Shown: positions 1-10,864 of the stretch, piece by piece
Layout: the number at the start of each line of letters is the position of its first letter
Numbering within the stretch: the stretch's first letter is position 1
Source of the DNA: Nymphaea colorata
Lineage: Eukaryota; Streptophyta; Magnoliopsida; Nymphaeales; Nymphaeaceae
Assembly: GCF_008831285.2 (NCBI RefSeq)
Contig: NC_045139.1
Location: forward strand, 27,374,808 to 27,438,807
Direction of reading: 5' to 3'
Length of the DNA: 64,000 bases
Notes under the pieces: model-generated
What the model was told of the DNA's origin: nothing
Database searches by the model: none
The model's input: only the letters and a program-made list of their open reading frames with translations
Made by a program: the position numbers and the translations under genes

Positions 1-130
1 AGAATGGAAAAGAGAAAATGCTCTAATTCGAGAGGAATAGAGAAAAAGAGAGAGAAAAAGAGATTTTAAAATCACAAAATAAAAGGTTTTTAAAAAAAGA
101 AAGAGAGAGAGGTACGTATACATATACGTA

Positions 131-187
<57 letters not shown>

Positions 188-315
188 GCTTGTGAAAAGA
201 AAGTATTAACTCAAATAAAGAGAGAGAAGAAGATTTTAGAAAAAGAGAGAGAGAGATTTTAGAGAAAAAGAGATTTTTTAGAGAAAATGAGACTCGAGAG
301 AGAGAAAGAGAGAAT

Positions 316-350
<35 letters not shown>
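131..350. repeat. TA microsatellites inside LTR copy A
   Basis: Two TA dinucleotide tracts, about 131-185 and 313-350, flank GA-rich sequence. Equivalent TA or ACGTATAT tracts lie at the same relative place in the other copies (28780-28805, 49060-49075). Low-complexity ORFs across them are artefacts. Confidence 0.9.
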
Positions 351-1198
351 CATATGTGAGAATTTGTAAAAGAAAGTGTTAAATCATAAAAAAATAAGGA
401 CAAAGAGAGATAGTCATGTGCATGTATATGTATATAACATGTATATACATATATGTCTTCATGAGAGTTAAAATCAAGAAATGACTTGAAAATATTCAAC
501 TTCAATTTTTTTGTAGGCTAGAGAGAAACTTTGATTCATGCAAGAGCCTAGACTAAGTCTCCAAAATCTTATTAGAGACAGTATTTTCATTTGAAAATCT
601 TTTAGAAAACATGATTCCAAATATTTTGTATATTAACATAAAATCATGATTGTCTGTTACAAGAGAATATATATCTTCCACCATTGGCTATAGAAGAAAA
701 TCAAACACACATGAAATAGAGAGCAACGTAGTAAAGTACTCATTGGGGTTCTTAATTTGATGATTAAGAAAGAAACTAAACGTCTGAATGACATGAGGAT
801 GCATGTTAATGTGTACATATTCGTGAATGACTTTCCCTAGTTAGACAAATCTCAACCTCAAAATCAACAAAAAAATGAATAAATCCCAACCCCAAACACT
901 CATTCTCGCTGTACATTTGCTCATCAATTAAAAAAAATTAATACATCATGCATGAGATCATCTCAAACATAAATGAAGAATAAAGCGATATATCAAGTAC
1001 ATTTTTTAAAATGAACGAAGAAATGGAATTTATCTCCCTAAGCGATCCCCTCATGTTCCCTTGAAGAGTTTGGAATTGGAGAGGCTTGCTCTCAAGGTTG
1101 GAGAAGAAGAAGGGAAGAAGAGAAAAAATCTAGATTTTCAAGTGACAAAACACTAGAAGTTTTTTATGGGTCATGCTCAAGAGGGAGGATTGTGGGGG

Positions 1199-1207
1199 TA
1201 TTTATAG
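1199..1207 (+). promoter_or_regulatory. TATA box of LTR copy A
   Basis: TATTTATAG, preceded by G-rich sequence and followed by GAGTTTTGGAGCCAAAA. The same motif and context recur in copies B, D and E, which suggests the LTR core promoter; transcription would run rightward. Confidence 0.55.
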
Positions 1208-2306
1208 AGAGTTTTGGAGCCAAAACTCAAAATTTGAATTTTTTTAAATTTAACAAGATTTTCGTGCGAATTCACAGTATTTTTAAATAATTTTAATTTT
1301 TTAAAAATATGATTTAACTAAGTGGAATTGACCGTTTGCCCTGCAAAGACCCATTTGGGGCATGGGCAGGGTAATGTCCACCCTAGATGGTTAAAACTGC
1401 CCCCAAGGGGCGGTTTAGCACAAAAATAGGGGCATGCATGCCTGTTCGGTGCATCAGTGCTATCACACAGCAGTGCATTAGGCACTAGTGAGTCACGTGA
1501 CGCGCACAACGCCTGTTCGCACCTTTGCGACGCATGTGCAGGAGCGCTCACCATCACAAGTGCACTCGCCATCGCGCGCAGCAGGGTGCATGAGCAAGCG
1601 CCATTGCATGCAGCATGGTTTATTTTCTTTTTTTTTTTTGCATAAACTAAAATAAAATGGAATAAATAATAAAAAACGATGTTTTAATAAGAAGGCATAA
1701 AACCAATTTTTTGAATGTGTATAAAAATGGTTTTTGTTACAAATGGGGGTCGACTCCGTTTTGAGTGACTCCTGGCTCATTTTAAATCTGGATTGGGTTC
1801 AATTGGTTGCTAGCGCGTTCTAAATGAGTTGTTTAAGCTCAAAAACACAATTTTGGTGTAAGGATGAGAAATAAAATAAAGGGAAGGTTTTTGAGCTCAT
1901 GTCCGGTGCTTGATAGCATCAAATTTTGTTGTTTTGATCTCGATTTTGGATTTTGAGTTTGAAATTATTGATTTGGATCTAAACTATGATTTTGGATCTA
2001 ATTTAGATCCAGTTGTTGGATTTTGGATTTGAATCTCGCGTCTAAAGTCAGGTTTTGAATTTGAATTTTGTGTTTGGGTTCGATCAAGGGTTTAGAAATT
2101 TATTTTGAATTGAACAGTAGTGAATTTGTTTTGGGTCTAGGATTGGGCTCAGGATACAAAGATTAAATATGAATACAGTAATTTTGAAAAAATTTGAGAT
2201 GATAATAGATGCCCCTTTTGTTACTAAGCCGGCACTAGCCGATCTTAGTGACAAAGATAAGCAGCCTAAATTTTTTTCAAACAAAACATGTTTGGAGTAA
2301 TGTTTC

Positions 2307-2545
2307 AAGCTTAACCCCTTACATGAATGGGTTATTTGAGCTTATGTTGCAGGCTTAACCCCTTACCTACGTGGGTTTGCTGAAAATAGGTTCAGGTTTA
2401 ACCCCCTAAATGGATTGCCTTGACTTGTATATCAGGTTAACCTCTTACCTACGTAGGTTATTCTTGGCTTGCATTATAGGATTAACCCCTTACCTACATG
2501 GGTTGCTCTTTTGTCCATAGTTTCATGTTTTACCTATTTCCTGAA
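2307..2545. repeat. Tandem repeat, about 45-bp unit
   Basis: About six imperfect copies of a unit built around GCTTAACCCCTTACCTACG followed by TGGGTTGCT, at about 2309, 2352, 2396, 2434, 2481 and 2523. Some units have lost the central ACGT. No coding potential is evident. It lies just beyond LTR copy A and could be internal sequence of that retroelement or unrelated. Confidence 0.8.
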
Positions 2546-3006
2546 TGGGTTGCTCGATAACAAATGGAATTGCAGAAAAGAACTCTCATCACCTCGAATA
2601 CTTTTGTTGAAGCCGGGAATGAGACCCTATTGCTCCTACATTGGTTGTGACAAGAAGACTTCCTATCACCTTGAATGCCTTATGGTGAACTTTTTGTTTT
2701 CACAGGATTTTGACTTGTTTAGTAAAATTCTCCAAACTAGCACTTGGGTTGGGCTTGCTTTGAAAAAGCCCTTGGCCAAACGGCCAAGTTGTACTTGCTT
2801 CATAAGATTCTCATGTCTAGTGACAAGGTTTTAGAATGCATCGAACCTACCAGCCGAGATGTGCTTGATCAAATCTTTAGCTTAGCAACAGAGTTCATTT
2901 GATTGGGACATGACCCCTTTTCTTGATGGACAAGAATGATATGTGAAAGAAAAATATATGTCAAAAAAATTTAGAAAATGCCTCAAAATATTCATAATTA
3001 AAAAAA

Positions 3007-3400
3007 TGTCCTAGTGTTAGCAATTGCCATGACTGACATGAGATAAGATATGATTCAAAACAGAATGTGCTGACGTACTAGGTAAAATATATATGTTTAA
3101 TGTCTTGGGTTGGGACTGAGGCAAAGAAAATAATGGAAAATGCTCCAGTGTGAGCAATTGCCATGACTGATAAGTGATAGAATATGATTAAAAACAGAAT
3201 GTGCCATGTGTTGGGTAAAAGATAAATGTTTAACGTCTTGGGTTGGGACTGAGGCGAAAAAAATAATGGAAAATGCTCCAGTGTTAGCAATTGCCATGAC
3301 TGATAAGTGATCGGATATGATTCAAAACAGAATGTGTCATGTACTAGGTAAAAGATAAATGGTTGATATATTGGATTGAGACTGAGGTGAAGAAATAATG
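3007..3400. repeat. Tandem repeat, three copies of about 130 bp
   Basis: Three consecutive copies begin near 3010, 3140 and 3270. Each contains AGCAATTGCCATGACTGA, then AAACAGAATGTG and TTGGGTTGGGACTGAGG. The minus-strand ORFs over it repeat the same peptide and are a by-product of the repeat. Confidence 0.85.
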
Positions 3401-5149
3401 AAAATTAACCCAATAAAAAAACGGTGTAGACAAAATTATATAAAGAAAATTGATATTTTTTTCAGTAATAGGAAAATGCGGGTGAAAGATAATAACATGT
3501 GTATGAGATTAGGTATAAAAGAATTTTTGTTTTGTCTTTAATGACAAGAAAGTGAGAGAAAGCTTATAGAAAAGAAATTTTTTATAAGAATATAATCAGT
3601 AGATGGTGATTTTCATATCGAGATATCAAGTTGATAGATATCAAGTTGATAATATAGGAGAACAGAGAAAAATATGAGCAACCTACTACTTGTGAAGAAT
3701 CTTAATTTTGAAATGATTAAAAATCTCAAGGAGATTAGAATAAATACATGATGTTTGATTTATATAGACATAGACTCAATATGGGTAAATGAATAAGTTA
3801 AAATCACATGATGATGACTGAAATCAGAATACATTGTAAAGAAAAGGTTGACGATTAACATGGAATAATTGATAACCCAATAAAATCATGGTAGTAAAAT
3901 AGGAGGAAAGACACACTATGGGTATTGAAGCTAGAAAATTATTTGGCTAAATATAAACGAAAGAAAAATAATGCATGACCTGAGTCAAACAAAGTTGGTA
4001 ATTTATCATGTTTAATAATAGAATGTTGGACAAATGAATAAATGAGCGATTGACAAGGTATGATAAAACATAGCTTTTGAAGCAATTTTTTAAAAAAATA
4101 GACTTGCCAAATGATAGAATTTGAAAAATCAATGGGTTTAAGACGTGGTCATGTTAAAAAATACATAGAGATGATCGAAGAAGACAATGATTTAAATGAG
4201 GAAGATAAAATGTAAAATTATTGAATTAATCAAAGAGTATATGGAAGACACACATGCACTCATCATACAATGATAACTATCTAGCACTTTCTAAAGTCAT
4301 ATACATTTAACATACATATATTTGAAAAAGGAGCTCTAGAGTCATATACATTTATCATGCATATATTTGAAAAAGGAGCATAGGACCCTACTTGAGTTTG
4401 GTTTAATCAATTATACTTACTCCATATAAGATATGCCAATATACCTTAGCAAAGAAGAGGCTTAGTACCAACATAAACTCCTTCATTTGGGAACTAAGGG
4501 TAAGGTTTATTCACTTTTTCTTGGACACTCATCGATATACCACAAGTTACCACTCATGGTACTAACGAGAGGCTTTCCCGCCCAAGGTGCAGTCTAGTTG
4601 TAAGGCTTAGTCTTATGCTACCACCTAAGACTGAGCCCGACAACATGATAACCGGGACAAATAACTATGAGTAGTTTTCAAAATATGAGCAAACATGCAA
4701 AATCGGTTGTCTCTAATATAATGTTTCCTAAGATGATGATTAAAATAAGAAGAAGAACAAACATTGTTTTCAATCAAGTTTTAAATTGAGGAGGGTTGTA
4801 TTTGATCCTAAATCTAAGTGAAAATGATTGTTCATCCTCAATTAATTTTATATGCAAAAAAGCAAATACAATCACGAAGCAATGTAGTGAAATGCCGATA
4901 GGGTCAAGGCCAAAGAAGGAGGCATGCTTTATCATTGGCAATATATGAGATGTTCAAGTTAGTGAAAATGCATCAATGATAATCATAGCCAAATGATGAT
5001 GGGTCCTATCATGGTTGCCCTATCCAGAAAAGTTGGGCAATACGAACATCTAAGAGGTCACTTTCATCAGTAAAAAGGTTCACTTCCACTGTACAAAGCA
5101 TCATACAATGTTTAATTCTTCTTATGACTTTTCGAGATAAGGTGGAAGG
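3401..5149. other. AT-rich stretch without a recognisable gene
   Basis: No coding signal that I can support. It contains a short direct duplication of about 46 bp at 4297-4380 (ATATTTGAAAAAGGAGC occurs twice). The right part may belong to the same decayed transposon as the ORF remnant at 5150-5555. Confidence 0.5.
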
Positions 5150-5555
5150 TTCAACATAGACTCCAAATTCTTCATACAAATTTTTTAGGTTGACGCTTTG
5201 ACTCTCGTCCAGTAAAATGAGTTATAAGGTCATTTGTGTTAACCTTAATCGGGTTCATTTTCTTTAATAGATCATTTGGGTCACAAGTTGGGATAGGAAG
5301 GTTTAGTATTTCGGCAAATTCATCTAATAATACTGTCATTTCTTCTCATGAAAACAAAAAAGAGTAGGTCCTTGGGTTCCATTGCTCGGCAATTGCATGC
5401 ATCAAATTTCCATCCACTGATTGCATGTCTCCAGCTGTCACTATCTTTAGCATACATTCTTCAAAGTAGGAAGGAAACAACCGAGAGAAGGTGGGATGCC
5501 AAGACCGAAACCATTTGAGAGCCAAAGGTTTAGACTCAAGAGAGATATAGACCAT
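5150..5555 (-). pseudogene. Plant-mobile-domain-like (PMD/DUF7745-type) ORF remnant
   Basis: On the minus strand the ORF at 5555-5346 encodes a peptide containing HAIAEQWNPRTYSFLF. It is followed after one stop codon (about 5347) by the in-frame continuation EEMTVLLDEFAEILNLP and then a Leu/Asn-rich stretch to about 5150. A conserved-Trp WNP...F segment followed by an EMTVLLDE/LxLP segment is the pattern of plant mobile domain or DUF7745-type proteins, which are mostly carried by plant transposons. The in-frame stop and short length mark it as a remnant. Family placement is from memory of the pattern and could be wrong. Confidence 0.4.
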
Positions 5556-6411
5556 TCGGGTCCTTCCTCGAAGAGGATGTGATCATAAGGAAATGTGACA
5601 GCACATTGGAAAGAATTCGATTGATGACTCTAGAGGGTATATATTAAATTAGTGAAAAGAGTGACTAGGTTGACAAAAACAATATGAAGTAGAGGTATAT
5701 AAAGAGGTTGTAAATCATCACATAAGGTTTTATGCACATCCAACATTCTCTATACTTTCATCATGTAAAGTAATTTGGAGAAAAATAGGTATATGGGTCT
5801 AATTGAGATAATTTCGCATCACGATAATCCAATGTCAAGTTATGCTTATATACTTTATCCAAATGGCTTAGTACTAACATAGATTCTTTCTTATACAACT
5901 AGGAAATGATAGGGGCCTAATTAATCTTTCCATTGCCACTTTGTAGCTTGTCCCATGCTCGTAAATTGGCCCATTTATTCCAAGTAAAACGTCTCCCTAA
6001 TCACTCTCTCTATTCATCATGAAAATAGCTAATTTATCATATCAACGCAAATTGGTGAAAAGCAAAATGAAAGAAGAAAACAGTATGTGAGAGAATGAAA
6101 GAAATAAGGAAAAATAAAGAATCGATATGTCTAAAAAATAAACGGTGTATATATATATATATATATATATGCATGTTTGAGCTCATTATTTATGAGATGA
6201 TGATTTTGAATTTTGACTTATCTGGCTTTGTAATATCTTACAAATCGACTGGTATTATTTGAATTACAAAATTAGAATGTGGTTAATTTTTTATTTATAT
6301 ATAAAAATTAAAATGTGCACTACGAGGAAGTTTGCTTGTGGCCACTATGGATGCCCATGGTAAAGACCATGGGCAGAGGTAGAGGGCTCTAGCACCGGTT
6401 AGGACACACCC
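5556..6411. other. AT-rich stretch without a recognisable gene
   Basis: No supported coding region. It contains a TA microsatellite at about 6147-6171. A segment near 5860-5910 (TGGCTTAGTACTAACATAGA) resembles one near 4460-4480, suggesting old internal duplication of a transposon. Confidence 0.5.
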
Positions 6412-6414
6412 TTA

Positions 6415-6711
6415 TGGTATGTTTGGATGAAGGGAAAAAGAGGGAAAGAAACGGATGAAAGGAAAAGGAAAAGGAAGGGAATGAGGAGGGAAATGAAAAG
6501 AAGGAAATGAAATGATCATCCATTCATTTTCCTTCCAATCTCTCCATTTTTGGAGGGATTGGAATTACATTAAAAACTCATTTCCTTTCCCTCCCTTTCC
6601 TTTTCCTTGTATCCAAACACAGATATTTCTTCCTTTCTTTCCCTCCATATTAATTAGTCATCCAAACACAGGAAAGTCTTTCCATTCCTTTCCCTCCATC
6701 CAAATAGGCTG
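6415..6711. mobile_element. Harbinger-like MITE, about 297 bp
   Basis: The left half is purine-rich (GGAAAGG-type) and the right half pyrimidine-rich (CCTTTCC-type), so the unit can fold back on itself. The ends are imperfect inverted repeats: TGTTTGGATGAAGGG on the left against CTATTTGGATGGAGGG read inward from the right. The trinucleotide TTA directly flanks both ends (6412-6414 and 6712-6714), as expected for the TWA target duplication of PIF/Harbinger-type MITEs. It has no coding capacity. The ORF at 6512-6715 is composition only. Confidence 0.65.
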
Positions 6712-6714
6712 TTA

Positions 6715-8194
6715 ATCCCATCATCACTCCTCGCAAACATTGACATTATGTCATTATGTCACTTGCACCTTCGGCATTGCTATTTTATTTCATCGACAAA
6801 GGTTTTCATGGAGAGAGAGGTAGAGATAGCTCAAGAAGCTGGTCCGATTGAGAGAGAGAGAGAGAGAAGCAAAGGGGACAAACTGTAGCAGAGTGATGAG
6901 AATCAACATCATCGAAAGAAGTCAAGAAAGGTGCAATGCTTGGTGGGGTGAGTGCATCACATTGTCTTAAAATAGTCGGCAATAAAGAATGATCGAGATT
7001 TTGCTGGAATCAAAGCATCTTAAGCACTCAATGATCGATCACTTGCGGTCTGCCGCTCTCCCTTTTTCTCTTGATTCCCTCTGCGTCTCTCTCTCTCTCT
7101 CTCTCTTTCTCTTTCTTGATCTCTCCATAATCTTTGCCCTCTTCCGCAATCAATTTAACCATCTTTGCTCCAAATCTCACCCGCTCTCATTTGCTCACTG
7201 CAAATTGATGGGCGCCATCTCTGCTGCCCTAATCTTTGCTGTACTTTTTTCCCTTTTCATACATGTTGTCACTTGTGGCGATCGAGGGAGCGAGAGGAGA
7301 GACATTTAATCTCTTCGATGTGCTAGCTGGAAGTATGGAGAAAGAGATAGTATCAGTATTGATTATTCTAAGAGAAGTGATGGCAGTGAAAGGCACTGAA
7401 CACTCTGTGTCAAGTCGTCCTGTTACGCCTCATCATAACGTTGTTGCATGTGATGGGAAAACCACATAAAAACCAGTGGCAATTTTTCCTTTTTTTGGAA
7501 TTTGGCCATATAAAGTTGATCAAGGTTTGATAAATTTGGTCTGGTTCCGGGACTTAGTGGTATATTTATAGCACGAAGTATTGAACTAAAGGAGTCACCT
7601 TATTCTGGTTCTGAACATGCTTGCTCACTAATTTTATATGTTCACATTGGGAAGATTCTTGTCTGTCAACCCTGTTCTACTAGAGAAATTAGTGGAATTC
7701 GAAACCAATGATGGTGTAGTATGTGTCTTTTTTCTTGTTTGTGATTTCTCTCTCAAATATGCACAATATTCTTGAACCACATGGTATTTGGCTTTTATAT
7801 GTTAACATGATTGTCCTTTCTGTTTGATTGGCTTAAGAGCACGCGCAAGAGGAACAATAGAGTAGTGTATGTTGTGTTGCAATAATTCATTTTTTCATCT
7901 ATTGAATGTTCACTCTGCATTGTCGCAGAGTGAACCATACACACATAGATAGAATTGGTGTCTTCCATTTATGGGGAAAAAGTACATGGAATATGCTTTA
8001 TATACATCTGTTATATTGTTTTAGTGTTGTAATTCAGAGATGTTAGATGTCCTCAACACTTTTTTACTGTTAATTCTTAGATTAACACCCATCTCCTCTT
8101 ATATTTATACAAGTCTTAGTTCTGTTGTGAAGGCATTGCTCCATTCTTCCATTCATCTGCATATCCTTGGAGCTCTACTCAACTTGTCTTTGAA
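6715..8194. other. Leader-like region with CT/GA tracts; no supported gene
   Basis: GA repeats (about 6849-6867) and CT repeats (about 7088-7108) give a 5'-UTR-like look. A 34-codon ORF at 7208-7309 begins with a hydrophobic, signal-peptide-like run (MGAISAALIFAVLFSLF) but then ends, and no downstream exon could be matched. It may be leader sequence of the broken zinc-knuckle gene at 8195-8462; this is not demonstrated. Confidence 0.35.
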
Positions 8195-8462
8195 TCTTGC
8201 AAGCCAAACAATTTATGCAATAACTGTAAGCGTCCTAGAAATTATGCTTGGGACTGCTCCAAATGTGTCCGTCTACAACAACTATGGCCTTCCTGGGTAA
8301 TGCTGCTAAAGAGAACCACTTTTCCCTTTTTTCCCAACCTTTGTACCATTTGATCGATGTGTTCCTTAATTTAGTTTTATTTGGCCTTGCGCAGGTACCT
8401 TGCTTCTGAATGTAGTACCAAGTCTGTTTGTTGGAATTGCAGTGAGCCAGGTCCTGTTGCTA
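8195..8462 (+). pseudogene. CCHC zinc-knuckle protein pseudogene, two exon remnants
   Basis: The first exon remnant (about 8195-8296) encodes LCNNCKRPRNYAWDC, which resembles the LCNNCKRPGHFARDC knuckle of plant multi-CCHC nucleic-acid-binding proteins (At1g75560 type). The next knuckle is found only after a one-base frame slip, as NVSVYNNYGLPG, with Tyr where both Cys should be. A GTAA donor follows at 8297. An acceptor CAG precedes the second exon (8395-8462), which encodes YLASECSTKSVCWNC and then SEPGPVAS and ends at a perfect GTAAGT donor. The knuckle His residues are lost (to Asn, Tyr and Pro). Retained intron borders point to a duplicated genomic copy rather than a retrocopy. No later exons were found. 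Confidence 0.65.
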
Positions 8463-9950
8463 GTAAGTTGGTCATTTTGGTCTATGCTGGTTGTATTCTC
8501 TGTTTAATTAGAGTGGTTTGGATCTTTTCTAGCTAGGTCAACTAGCTTTTTAGTACTTAAGATTGAATATCTCTAGTTTAATTTTTGCATACTGCCAATG
8601 GCTACATGTTTACAATTTATCAGGTTAAGTTTCTTCTTCCTTGATAAAAGATTAAGAGGTGGTAGTTGCATTCTTTCTTTTTGTTTTTTCTACTATTTCA
8701 AGTTGCATTTTAAGTACCATGCTTTCGTATTAGAATGAGTGTTGCACAACCAGGTAGATGCATTTTTGCATGGTTAAGTCTGCTACTATTGGTCATGTTT
8801 TTCTCTTGCATTTCCTTTTATAGCAGATTGGAAGAGTTTTCCATGCCCATTTCAAAGTTGTTTGTGATATTCAAGAAGCTATGACCAGCAGCAGATGGTG
8901 TGCGATGACCACTGGGGCAGACTGGTTCATAAGCAGATTGTGTGGCCTATCTTTTTCTAAGTATTTATTGAATCGTTTGTGTTTTTTACCATGATGAATC
9001 AATTGACTTGACATAGACATTACACTTCCCCTTTCTCCTTCACCCCTATCTTCACTCTATCATTAACTAGTGGTTACTCCTTATTCAAAGCACCCCCTTT
9101 TCCATTCAAAGAGAAATCCATTTCCTATATGCTTTGATGGAACACTGAATCTGTTGCTCTGGAGGTACTTTCCCTGCATCCGATATTGTGAAAATTAATT
9201 GGCACCGTTACTAAGTCAAATCTTGTTGAGCTGGTTTTGAGAGAGTTAAGTCCATTACCATTACAGGCTAGTAAATTTCGTTTTGCAGATTAGTATTGCC
9301 TGGTTAAAGGATTTTGTGCACTGGAGTTAAGACTCATCTTTCTGCAGACAAAGCTCTTGAGGTGCGGAAGTTTTGTAAAAATTTTGGTCTTAGGTAGCTA
9401 TATATTCATCAACAATATGTTCCTGTGGGTATTATAAAGTATCATAGGACATGAATCGCGATCCTTCACCAAACTGGACAAGCAAAATGTATTTTAAGCT
9501 ATGTCAGATGAGTGTGGGTGCATGACTTTTCCAACTAAAAGAAAAAACAAAAAAGAAGAGGGGGCCCCTTGGGTGCAGGTGTTCTATGGTCTTGTGGGAA
9601 ACGGCAGAGGCAAAATATAGTAATGCAACCTACATTTCCTTCTTAGTTTCAAGTGAGGGGTATCTTTTCTGATCTGCTTTGGAATGATATCCAATCACAT
9701 ATACATGTTTGCTTATGTTAAAGGCGAAATAGACCTTTGGATTGCGAAGCACAATTTCAACTAATCATTCAGCTTGCTGAAATGCTCCTCGGTTGACATA
9801 AGGTAATGAAGAGGTGGGAGACTCAATGCATTTTATTGGTTATGACTTATTAACCTTTTTGGCATTTCTACTTCAAAATTTCAATGAGTGAACCATATAG
9901 ATGTTTCAGAGTAGGGAATGAATAGTGAGTTCATTTGTCAACCATGCCTT
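8463..9950. other. Intergenic or decayed-intron sequence, no supported gene
   Basis: The sequence follows the last recognisable exon of the zinc-knuckle pseudogene. I looked for further CCHC knuckles on the plus strand and saw none. Scattered TTTGCAG or TTTCTGCAG acceptor-like sites occur (for example near 9290 and 9348) but the downstream sequence is not recognisable. Confidence 0.45.
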
Positions 9951-10864
9951 CGTGGGCCGTTAAGGTTCAAGAGGAAATGAGCCGTTAATGTTCAAGAGGA
10001 AGGCCCACTTTGGCTCAAATTTCAGGATTTGGTCTCTCTCTCTCTCTCGACACCTCCTCGCTCTCTCTCACTCCTGCTCTTTGCCCTACCCAACCGCTCA
10101 CCCCTGCACCGACCAAAGAAGAATAGCAGTGGTGATTCCTGCTGTTTCATCGATGGCGAGGACATCACTTGCCCCTGCACTCCACTACACTGTCGTTGGT
10201 GTCATTTTGTTTTCTGATCGAGCAAGCTGCACGCCATGGATCAGCTCATTGCCCCTTCCTCTACACCAATCCTTGACACCAGGACACAAGCGGTGAGATG
10301 GAGACGATGACGCACCATTTTTAATAGCGCCGGCCACCGGTGAAGCCCTTCTTTTTCAACATCTTCCTCTTGGCAGATTTTTGCTCAATAGCGGTAAACA
10401 ATGACACAATTGGGCAGTATTTCTACTTCAGCAACCTGAAGTCTATTGTGGGTACCGTCGCCAACAAATGAGGAAAGTTAAGCCCTTTACTGCTGCAGCC
10501 CTTTCCTTTCATCAGTTTTCTGCTTTGGTTGAATGATGGAGTTCCTTGCCTAAAGTTGGTTTTTCCCTTAGGCTTGGAAAAGTTTGAAGCTGTGTGCATT
10601 AACTGTTTGTTGAAATGCCTAAAAATCCTTATGAAAAGGGGATGCTAGTATAGCAGCGGAGGACAACTATGAAATGAGAGAAATAGTGAAGTTGATGATC
10701 CAAAAGTTGATGCAGCCACAACAGTAATAGGAGTACTATTTGAGGCTTTCCTTAGCTGCCCGGTCCTCCTTCGGTGCCTTGCCCTCACGTTGCACTAGGT
10801 TGTGTCTCATCAGCCTGTGGGGCCATGCTAAACTTAGGCTTTGAGTGGGTCCGGATGTAGCTGC
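9951..10864. other. CT-rich then mixed sequence, origin unclear
   Basis: A CT-rich stretch (10030-10090) is followed by sequence with only short ORFs (9988-10296 and shadows), none similar to a family I know. The right end is the target of LTR copy B. It could be the far 5' part of the plus-strand LINE remnant that continues at 13669, but I see no DUF4283 or other ORF1 motif that proves it. Confidence 0.35.

Larger units (their letters stand above)
1..2206 (+). mobile_element. Very long LTR, copy A (left end outside window)
   Basis: This stretch aligns by eye with the complete copies at 10870-13663, 14546-18000, 27916-30564 and (reversed) 47062-49832. Shared landmarks in the same order are TA-rich tracts, a block near 538 (GCAAGAGCCTA...AAGTCTCCAA), a TATA box at 1199-1207 followed by GTTTTGGAGCCAAAA, and an end resembling TTTGAAAAATTTGGGGTGATTACA, here decayed to GATAATA. 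The left end lies outside the window, so its target-site duplication cannot be tested. From about 1318 it carries a downstream segment (AGTGGAATTGACC, then GGGCATGGGCAGGG) also present in copy E, so A and E look like one subfamily. ORFs here, such as 1318-1572, are not convincing genes. Confidence 0.7.

Noticed and set aside
7208-7309. Small secreted peptide gene with hydrophobic N-terminus
   Set aside because: Only 34 codons, nothing recognisable after the hydrophobic run, and overlapping frames; kept only as a remark.
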